NCBI GenBank assembly: GCA_037179515.1
Contig: JAXCGZ010021022.1
Coordinates: forward strand, 1 to 64,000
DNA: 64,000 nt
Direction: 5' to 3'
Source: Halocaridina rubra
Lineage: Eukaryota > Arthropoda > Malacostraca > Decapoda > Atyidae
Each line of letters starts with the position of its first letter. Positions within the stretch are counted from its first letter, which is position 1. Of this stretch, positions 59,501 to 64,000 are shown piece after piece. The position numbers were made by a program, and so were the translations under genes. The notes under the pieces are model-generated. The model was not told where the DNA came from. It did not search any database and worked only from the letters and a program-made list of their open reading frames with translations.

Positions 59501-61836
59501 TTCATCTTGGAATACAACAGAACCAAGATCCTAGACTCCTTACACTAGGAATTCATATGCCATCTACCACTTGTCAAGATCGCATTTGAACTATCATGTC
59601 ATCCAAAAGCACTAGCAAACCCTAAAGTGCTTAGGGACACATATTTGAACTATATCCAGTCTTGTAAAATGCAAAACACTAGGTATCAACACCAACAGCT
59701 CATTTAATAAAGAAACTAGATCCTCGACTGCCACCTTTACCACAAAAGAACACCAGGAGTGTTAGAAACTATAAAACGTTTGTTCCACACTCCAAGTGGA
59801 CCATTGTAAAAGTCCTACACAATTGAACATAAGGCAGATCATGCCCTTCTTGTCACTGACGCCATGTCTACTCTAGAAATCTATCAAATATCCTCTGTGA
59901 GGGACATCGTAAAGGTAAAAACTGGAATCCTCCACCAATATCCTAATTCCATTAACATGGGGAGCTCCACTGACATTGCATGCATGAATTTGCTGTCATG
60001 TTGGTTTTAGAGGAAATTACGGAGCCTTCTGAGATGTAAAAGAAGCCTCTTTATGCAGACACACAAGTATCCTTGCATCCAAGTCTACAGCAAATTAAAA
60101 CAAAAACCATCAGGAAATAAAAATTGGGAACTATTACTGCAACCTTTGCACAGTTAATGGTTCAGGCTCCAATATGTGTTAGAAAGTAATCACCAGCCCT
60201 CAACAATGACATGACCCAGAAGCATAGCAGTCAACCAAAGGCTAAGAGTGGTGTAAAGATGCAGTTGAAAAAGCGTTAAAGGCATTATCAAAGAATACAT
60301 TTTACGCTAAGAAGTCCCAAGATCCCTCCTCCACTATATCCTTGAATGTGAATTCTTATACCCCCTACCCATGTAAAAGTAATTAAAAAGGATAAACACA
60401 ACAGAATGCACCCTTATTCGCAGTGGACCTGAGGAAACAAATGCTATCCTTGCAACCATAGTAATACCTATTACATTGTTGCATCAAGTCTTTACTCCCC
60501 AAACTTTCTTATTTTTTAGTCCTTTTTACACTTCCTTGCTGGTGGTCCTGTAAGAGTTGAAAGGTTGCAGTCAGCACCAATCTTAAATCTCCTTATTCCT
60601 CTCATAATGCATAATACATTACTCTCTCCTCTCCCTTACCCAATACCCATACAGGACACTGATTTAATATGTATTTTATTTTCATGTGAAAGGGAATGGG
60701 GAAAGTTAGAGGAAGTTAGGACATGTATTTGGGTAGCATGGATGCAAGGGTAATTCATAGAGTGGAAGAAACGAGTAAGTGTCTAGATGTTATGAAACTT
60801 AATGAGTAAAAGGTATGTAGGAATGAATGCAAATAAAAGGAATATGAAGGAGTGATTGTGCCTATGGCACTGAATAGATCAGACTTGGAATGCAATAGGG
60901 GATGAAAAGAACAAGTTGAATGTAATGAGGATGAGGTGTTTAAGAAGTATGCTAGGTGTATCTAGAATATATAGAGTGAGAAATGAGGTGAGACAGAGAA
61001 TGGGTGCTGAATGAAGGCTGTCGGATAAGTTAGATTAAAGAGTGCTGAGATGGATTGGACATACGTAAACAGTGTATGATGAAAAATTACCGAAAAGAGA
61101 ACGGAGAGCTTAAGTACTTGGAATAATGCCGAAAGGAAGACCTTGAATGAGATGAATGGATATGGTGGAATTAGCATTTGATGCGTGTAGTATATCTGTA
61201 GAGCAGGGAAGAGTGTGCAAGACATAAGAATAAGTAAGAGAATAATTGTGTGAAGGTAACATGTGGCAAAGGGATTTTTAACACCTGCTAGCACAGTAAA
61301 CTGGGACAGATGGGTGTGAAGGGTTGCCATGGGATTAAGCAGTGGGGGTAAACCAACTGTGGCTGTGGGGCTCACAGCAGTAGATCATTGCCCACTTACC
61401 TTGTCGGGACCCATGCAGGGGAAATGTGGGAGCCCTCTTTTCCTAAGGAGCTAAGAGGAATGATTAATGTATCTTAGCTTCTGGTAAATATGTGTTCTTT
61501 GATACGGCCAATGCACATATGATGAAAGGCAGCTTTAAATTATTATTCCTTTTTTTTTATTTGGTTGTGGTCCCATTTGTTAGAAGACAATATGTATGCA
61601 GGAAATTCAGTATAATAAAGCTGAAAACGTTTTGCCTGTTTGGAGGCACACTCTTATGAAGACTTGTTTCAGTTATATTATTTGCATACTCTTTCACTTT
61701 CAGGTCATATTCAACCATGAGCCAGGACGACGAAGGGGAATCGGTAGCTGATCTACAGAGTGTAATTTATCGACTAAAAGCTGTTAATTCGGAACTCTAC
61801 AAATTTGCTGTTAAAAGCATTATTGGAGATAAATAA
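50494..61836 (+). CDS. WDR18: WDR18 (Ipi3) WD40 protein, complete gene span, eight exons
   Basis: Eight exons with GT/AG boundaries and consistent phases give 1308 nt, 435 residues plus stop, close to the human protein (about 430). WDR18/Ipi3 is a beta-propeller subunit of the Rix1 complex (PELP1-TEX10-WDR18 in animals), which acts with SENP3 and LAS1L in nucleolar ITS2 processing and pre-60S maturation. Diagnostic segments are the TGTHLKSYRG start, ILTAQRDKPLLQAW, SRHYQPVTCVKFTPCG, SGGEDGFVYLWS, SASLDRTARVYDLVTG, ITGGEDGEVKVWS and a C-terminal helix LQSVIYRLKAVNSELYKFA, like the human VRNLRKINRDLFDF region. A TAG directly before the first of two adjacent ATGs fixes the start. The introns carry many SINEs, a foldback of 2.5 kb and duplicated exon edges. 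Confidence 0.95.
50683..50761 (+). CDS. WDR18: WDR18 exon 2
   Basis: 79 nt, phase 0 to phase 1. Acceptor TTAATCAG, donor GTAG/GTAAGA. It encodes IYDTGTGTHLKSYRGTPC, matching the human WELHSGANLLTYRGG region in the first propeller blade. Confidence 0.92.
50819..51010 (+). repeat. SINE S2, sense, in WDR18 intron 2
   Basis: CCACAGTGGCGTAGCGATAAC (A-box-like), GGTCGAGGGTTCTCGGCCC (B-box-like) and CCTTCGCAAGAAGGCACC. Its head starts about 57 bp after the exon 2 donor. Confidence 0.75.
51113..52059. mobile_element. Tigger-related MITE with long inverted arms
   Basis: 947 bp with ends CAGTAATCCCTCGCTATTTC and its inverse GATAAACGAGGGATTACTG, and a TA duplication (51111-51112 and 52060-52061). The ends match the autonomous-type Tigger at 13959. 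Inside, a second inverted repeat of about 340-bp arms carries the LINE 3' tail in both orientations (CACCAGGACGGGCAGAAAA against CCCGTCCTGGTGTCATAATC). It lies in WDR18 intron 2. Confidence 0.9.
52196..52388 (+). repeat. SINE S3, sense, just before WDR18 exon 3
   Basis: S3 in sense has GAGG-AGG-AATACTTCCTCC, CCCTGCGTGTCGTAAAA, GGACTGGGAATCCCCTCCTT, then CTTTGACTCAGCCA-like text and AAGGGGATTATGGCTTTTGTATA. This copy is clear and ends about 19 bp before the exon 3 acceptor. No tRNA boxes are obvious, so the SINE class of S3 is provisional. Confidence 0.7.
52407..52562 (+). CDS. WDR18: WDR18 exon 3
   Basis: 156 nt, phase 1 to phase 1. Acceptor AAATTTCAG, donor GTTG/GTAATT. It encodes NGEYILTAQRDKPLLQAWIM and then LLVPGRVNTMTVNACGPKY, aligning with human NGEYLLAAQ...ISAWELQRKDQ and the GPVTCLTASPNG segment. 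Confidence 0.94.
52835..52945 (+). pseudogene. Decayed duplicate of the WDR18 exon 4 start
   Basis: This intron 3 segment matches the acceptor region and first 80 or so bases of exon 4, which begins 165 bp downstream, at roughly four bases in five. Both share AAATTGTACCTATATAAGCTC, GGCGATTAATAG and CCATTACCAGC. The acceptor CAG of exon 4 is CTG here (52863-52865). The frame stays open for about 30 codons and reads KLYLYKLSMRRLIDIASHHY. Confidence 0.88.
53031..53269 (+). CDS. WDR18: WDR18 exon 4
   Basis: 239 nt, phase 1 to phase 0. Acceptor ACTCCTCAG, donor AAG/GTAATG. It encodes KLYLYKLVSGRLIGVASRHY, QPVTCVKFTPCGNYFASGGE and VYLWSMASFIDAL, with a classic WD40 repeat ending in YLW. Confidence 0.96.
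53336..53536 (+). repeat. SINE S3, sense, in WDR18 intron 4
   Basis: ATTCCCTCTGAGGAAGGGGCA, CCCCTACGTGTCATTAAATTA, CCCTCAAAGTCAGGTTTATT and AAAGGGGATTATGGCTTTTG. It starts about 67 bp after the exon 4 donor. Confidence 0.72.
53668..53875 (-). repeat. SINE S2, antisense, in WDR18 intron 4
   Basis: CTTAAGTCCTAGACTCCCC, AAGGACTTTGGTTTTGGCAGA and GAATTTCGAATCCACAGCCTG (worn B-box complement), ending TTACCCAGTCACTGTG. Confidence 0.65.
54231..54390 (+). repeat. SINE S1, full length, in WDR18 intron 4
   Basis: Head GCAGTAGCACAGTGGTTAGAG, B-box region TTGTTTGATCCCTTTGCGGG, body and end AGTAGCACCTAAAACTG. Confidence 0.75.
54508..54602 (+). repeat. MITE-like module shared with 43.5 kb
   Basis: AGCCCATTAAATAAAACAACG, AGTACTTATTAATTTCGTGAC and TGGCCACCTTCTCAAAGTAC match the module near 43490-43570. 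It ends about 27 bp before the exon 5 acceptor. Confidence 0.7.
54629..54868 (+). CDS. WDR18: WDR18 exon 5
   Basis: 240 nt, phase 0 both sides. Acceptor TTTTTTCCAG, donor GAA/GTACGT. It encodes VTGVAVTSSGIKGFLMSASL, DRTARVYDLVTGRSLYNIV and FLGHDNGTVSVASLLPHPPA, corresponding to human SSLDQTVKLWEVSSGELL and the following blade. Confidence 0.96.
54900..55090 (+). repeat. SINE S3, sense, in WDR18 intron 5
   Basis: CCTTGAGAGGGGCAGGAATAC, GGGATTAGGAATCTCCTCC and GTAAGGGGAATTATGGCTTT. It begins about 32 bp after the exon 5 donor. Confidence 0.75.
55407..55546 (-). repeat. SINE S1, antisense, in WDR18 intron 5
   Basis: GAGACAGACAGGTTGAAGCTG, GTGGGCTCGATAACGGGTC and a head complement ending CACTGCACTACCGCAGTCC. 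Confidence 0.75.
56033..56215 (-). repeat. SINE S3, antisense, in WDR18 intron 5
   Basis: TATACGAAAGCCATAATTTTC, GGGGATGGCTGAGTCAAAGCA and GGAATTTCCAGTCCCAGTGC. It ends about 94 bp before exon 6. Confidence 0.75.
56309..56548 (+). CDS. WDR18: WDR18 exon 6
   Basis: 240 nt, phase 0 both sides. Acceptor TTTTTCCAG, donor GAG/GTAAGG. It encodes CHEGSVRCIAVTASGNQVIT and GGEDGEVKVWSITNVAQGI, the counterpart of human GHRNQVTCLSVSTDGS and SHDETVRLWDV, then GPITNLAALRLDRE. Its 3' end is the first unit of a tandem array. Confidence 0.96.
56528..56914 (+). repeat. Tandem array built from the WDR18 exon 6 splice donor
   Basis: Nine units start near 56528, 56576, 56623, 56653, 56682, 56729, 56776, 56823 and 56871. 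Full units are 47-48 bp and follow GCACTGAGGCTAGACCGAGA, then the donor, then TTTACTATTTAAGAG and a CCACA-like end. Unit 1 is the real exon end and donor. Units 3 and 4 are internally deleted (about 30 bp). At the donor position GT remains in units 1, 2 and 8 only; units 5, 6 and 9 read GA and unit 7 AT. Confidence 0.92.
57233..57387 (+). CDS. WDR18: WDR18 exon 7
   Basis: 155 nt, phase 0 to phase 2. Acceptor GGTCCACAG, donor AAAG/GTAAGA. It encodes VLTSELETQEVIAPFGQDFT, then LVPFSVPIRGTGHLSPEDSD, a late region less conserved than the propeller. Confidence 0.9.
57505..57690 (-). repeat. SINE S3, antisense, in WDR18 intron 7
   Basis: ATCTATATTTACATATCCTTA, AAGGGGAGTGGCTGACTCAGC and GAGATTCCTAGTCCCCTCAC. 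It starts about 118 bp after exon 7. Confidence 0.72.
57700..57885 (-). repeat. tRNA-like repeat S5, antisense
   Basis: The complement reads CTGGCTAGTACAGTGGTAACG (A-box-like) and GAGGTCGAAAGATCGGTCCCC (B-box-like). A sense copy lies at 63285-63430. Confidence 0.65.
58139..60690. repeat. Large imperfect inverted repeat (about 2.5 kb) in WDR18 intron 7
   Basis: The left arm (58139 to about 59390) reappears inverted in the right arm (about 59400-60690). Paired landmarks are GTAATGTATTATGCAATG with CATAATGCATAATACATTAC, GCTGTAGACTTGGAGG with CCAAGTCTACAGCAAAT, TAAAGAGGCTTCTTTTACATC with its inverse near 60030, and GCTATCCATATCCTAATTGGA with CCAATTAGGACGTGGATAGC near 59460. The arms have diverged by perhaps a fifth to a quarter. 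No transposase is seen, so it may be a foldback transposon or an old inverted duplication. Confidence 0.88.
60780..61440 (+). pseudogene. Decayed LINE polymerase 3' end, sense
   Basis: Plus-strand remnant of the same LINE family as 62030-63240, with shared phrases such as GTGCTGAGATGGATTGGACA, TGAATGAGATGAATGGATATG and CTGTGGCTGTGGGGCTCACAG, and the tail CCCACTTACCTT. There are many stops and shifts. It lies in WDR18 intron 7, ending about 260 bp before exon 8. Confidence 0.75.
61704..61836 (+). CDS. WDR18: WDR18 exon 8 (last)
   Basis: 133 nt, phase 2 to stop. Acceptor TTTCACTTTCAG. It encodes SYSTMSQDDEGESVADLQSV and then IYRLKAVNSELYKFAVKSI before TAA at 61834-61836. The helix matches the conserved C-terminal helix of WDR18/Ipi3, which supports this exon despite the 4.3-kb intron before it. 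Confidence 0.93.
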
Positions 61837-61837
61837 A
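61832..61837 (+). terminator. WDR18: Candidate polyadenylation signal of WDR18
   Basis: AATAAA overlaps the stop codon. It would give a very short 3' UTR. No stronger signal was seen in the next 150 bp. Confidence 0.4.
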
Positions 61838-62029
61838 ATTTACGTTAATCATAAACTGTTTAGATTTTGGGATTTACTAACATGAGGGCTTTAACTTTAT
61901 CAAGATTGCATTACACTAAAAGTATAGAAGCAATGCAAATGCTTAATACTAAAATTATGATATGTTTATTGGTTTATATACATATACAAGGGCCACAATC
62001 CCCATTGTAACCTGATGGTCATGTCAAAG

Positions 62030-63240
62030 CACACATTCATCAGAAACTAAATAACCTAGATCAATCTCCTTGTCTCCTTTATCATAAAGGACTGCCACCA
62101 ATCCCCCCAACACCACCGCAACACTGCTTGGGTCATCCATAAGGTAAGTGGGTAAAAGTCTTCTGCCATGAGGTCTGATAGCCATAGCTGGTTTTCTCCC
62201 ACCACTTCATATCATCGAGCAACCCCAAAACTATCTGTACTCGCTTACTGTGCTAGCTGGTGCGAGAAATCCCTATGGCACACATCACATCTACAGAATC
62301 TTTCTCCACTCATCTCACACACTTTTCCTTGCTTCACTGACATACCATGTGCATCCAATGCACTTATCACCACATCCATCCATCTCATTCTATAGGTGTC
62401 CCATTCGGCATTACTCCAATTACTTCGGTTCTGCTTTCCATACACGCATTATTAGTCGTTCATCATTCATTGTTTCCATATATCCAAACCATCTCTGTAC
62501 TCTCTGGTCTTACCTATCTCACAGCTTCTTTCAACAACCGTTTTATGCCTTATCTCCTTTCTCACTATCTATTCTAGACACGGCTATCATACTTTTCACA
62601 CAACTATTCTTCATTATATTGACCATGTTTTATTTTTTATTCCCTTGCATTCCATGTCTCTGCTCCATACAATACTATACACGTAATTACTCCATCGTAT
62701 ATCCTTCTCTTTGCACTCGGTCCCAAATACTTATTTCTCTTCACACTTTTCATCCCAAATAGACTCTTACTAGCTTCCTTAACTCCATGACCTATCTCCA
62801 CATCCACTCGTCCATTCACTGCCACATGCAACCTAACATATTTAAAACTCTCGACTTTCTTAAGCATCTTCCCATTCACTTTCACATTTATTTCGGCAGC
62901 ATCAACACTCCTCGTACATCTCAAAACCTTACTTTTACCAATATTCACTCTCAACTTTTATCTTACACACTGTTACAAACAAATGCTTCTTCAGTTCATC
63001 CACAGAATCAGCCACCAGTGCCGTTTCATCTGTAAAAAGCAATTGATTCATTTTTCCACAACCTTCCATTCTCACCAACTAATTCCAAGCCTCATGCAAT
63101 GATAACAAATCCATCTTTCTCTTCACAAACACATTCAAAGAACCCATTACCATAATTAAAACTGGGGTTTCCCTATCATAAGCCTTGAGTCTACCTGGGA
63201 GAAAAATAAGAAGGGTTAAAGGTTCTTAGTCTACTCACTC
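62030..63240 (-). pseudogene. Decayed LINE polymerase C-terminal half, antisense
   Basis: The minus-strand frame at 62954-62637 reads MRVNIGKSKVLRCTRSVDAA, VNGKMLKKVESFKYVRLHVA and AKRRIYDGVITCIVLYGAET, ending WNARE, the RT thumb region of a non-LTR element. The part to 62245 continues with RMRWMDVVISALDAHGMSV. It faces the sense copy at 60780-61440 across the last WDR18 exon. Confidence 0.8.
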
Positions 63241-63284
63241 GGCTTCAAACATTCTCGGTGTCATGGAGGATGTGTTCTTACCTC

Positions 63285-63430
63285 TGGCTAGTACAGTGGT
63301 AACATGCTGGCTTCATATTCAAGAGGTTGGCAGATCGCCCCGGCTAATGTTCTGAGGAGCATCTCGGCTGGGTATTCGAACCGAAACCTGGCAACCTTTA
63401 CCTCCAGCATCCGGAAAAATCTGAAGAGTA
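63285..63430 (+). repeat. tRNA-like repeat S5, sense
   Basis: CTCTGGCTAGTACAGTGGTAA (A-box-like) and AGAGGTTGGCAGATCGCCCC (B-box-like), then a body with CTCGGCTGGGTATTCGAACC. It is the sense counterpart of the copy at 57.8 kb. Confidence 0.65.
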
Positions 63431-63687
63431 AGAGAGAATAATAATAATAAGACATGTTAACAATGTCATTAGTTGCAATGCGAAATTTCGTCTGTAAAGG
63501 GTCACAGCTTCCTTTCATTACCGTGTCAATCACCAAAGTACTAATAACTAGCATCATAAATTTATACCATGTACACAGCAACAACAAAAATACAAGATAT
63601 CCAAATGTGGTAATTGCTATGCAAATACTACAATATATTCCAAGGTAAATACAGCATTTTAGATGGTAAAAAGAATACAAAGCATCA

Positions 63688-63782
63688 CCGTGGAGCTTTA
63701 GAAAGGTCATCCAGCCTTCAATCCTCAGTTCCAACCCGTCTGTGTCCACCCCCATTCGAACGGGGAGTAATACAAAATGGCA
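63688..63782 (+). repeat. SINE S1 (5'-truncated)
   Basis: CACCGTGGAGCTTTAGAAAGG, CATCCAGCCTTCAATCCTC and GTCTGTGTCCACCCCCATTC match the S1 body. Confidence 0.7.
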
Positions 63783-64000
63783 AACAATATGTATAATTAA
63801 AATGAGTCGAGCAAAAATAGTAATTACATAAAAAAATTGCACCATTTATCAAGGTCTGGGGCTAATTCCTATGAAAACTTGCAAAAGAGTTTTATCAATT
63901 CAATAATAATTACGGCTAACATTATGGCCGCTTTCAGCACACATTTGACTTGCTTTTACATTATCGTATTTATATATATCTATGAAAAGTGACAGATCAT

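Noticed and set aside
62245..63060. Host gene reading on the plus strand (frame at 62250-62762)
   Set aside because: The minus strand carries a clear LINE polymerase thumb region over the same interval. The plus frame is its shadow.

Overview
The window looks like a repeat-swollen arthropod genome, most probably a decapod crustacean. The reasons are the very high density of long (CT)n, (TA)n and (AAT)n tracts, several families of short tRNA-derived repeats, BEL/Pao, Tigger and non-LTR elements, and two intron-rich host genes whose proteins resemble arthropod and vertebrate homologues equally well. I cannot name the species from sequence alone.

Two host genes can be read exon by exon. On the minus strand, 13686 down to 7645, lies a lysyl oxidase-like gene: two SRCR domains, then the copper amine-oxidase domain with the H-x-H-x-H copper site and both LTQ cofactor residues. 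Its N-terminal exon(s) with the signal peptide were not found. It has two intact alternative last exons of identical length (9166-9288 and 7645-7767) plus a decayed third copy. On the plus strand, 50494-61836, is a complete eight-exon WDR18 (Ipi3) gene of 435 codons, a WD40 subunit of the Rix1/PELP1-TEX10-WDR18 complex in 60S ribosome maturation. A third, less certain coding unit is a minus-strand first exon at 33115-32836 with a signal peptide followed by a run of arginines.

Layout: 1-4.4 kb, SINE, LINE and microsatellite debris; 4.4-7.6 kb, AT-rich sequence with no gene seen; 7.6-13.7 kb, LOX-like gene; 13.96-16.5 kb, a near full-length Tigger/pogo transposon with a twice-frameshifted transposase; 16.9-22.4 kb, a young BEL/Pao element with two 930-bp LTRs and an intact gag-protease frame but no reverse transcriptase core or integrase; 22.4-32.8 kb, SINEs and microsatellites; 33.9-37.9 kb, a 5'-truncated RNase H-bearing LINE flanked by a 15-bp target duplication; 40.1-42.8 kb, LINE copies, several ending in (CA)n; 43-47.8 kb, (TA)n tracts, tRNA-like repeats and foldbacks; 50.2-61.9 kb, WDR18; 60.8-63.2 kb, two facing copies of one decayed LINE.

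The most unusual theme is that both host genes carry tandem duplications seeded on, or lying against, their exon edges. These are a 73-bp repeat that triplicates the acceptor of the LOX copper-site exon, the duplicated LOX last exon, a 55-bp array ending at the WDR18 start codon, a decayed copy of the start of WDR18 exon 4, and a nine-unit array built from the WDR18 exon 6 splice donor in which most extra donors have lost GT. WDR18 intron 7 also holds an imperfect inverted repeat about 2.5 kb long.
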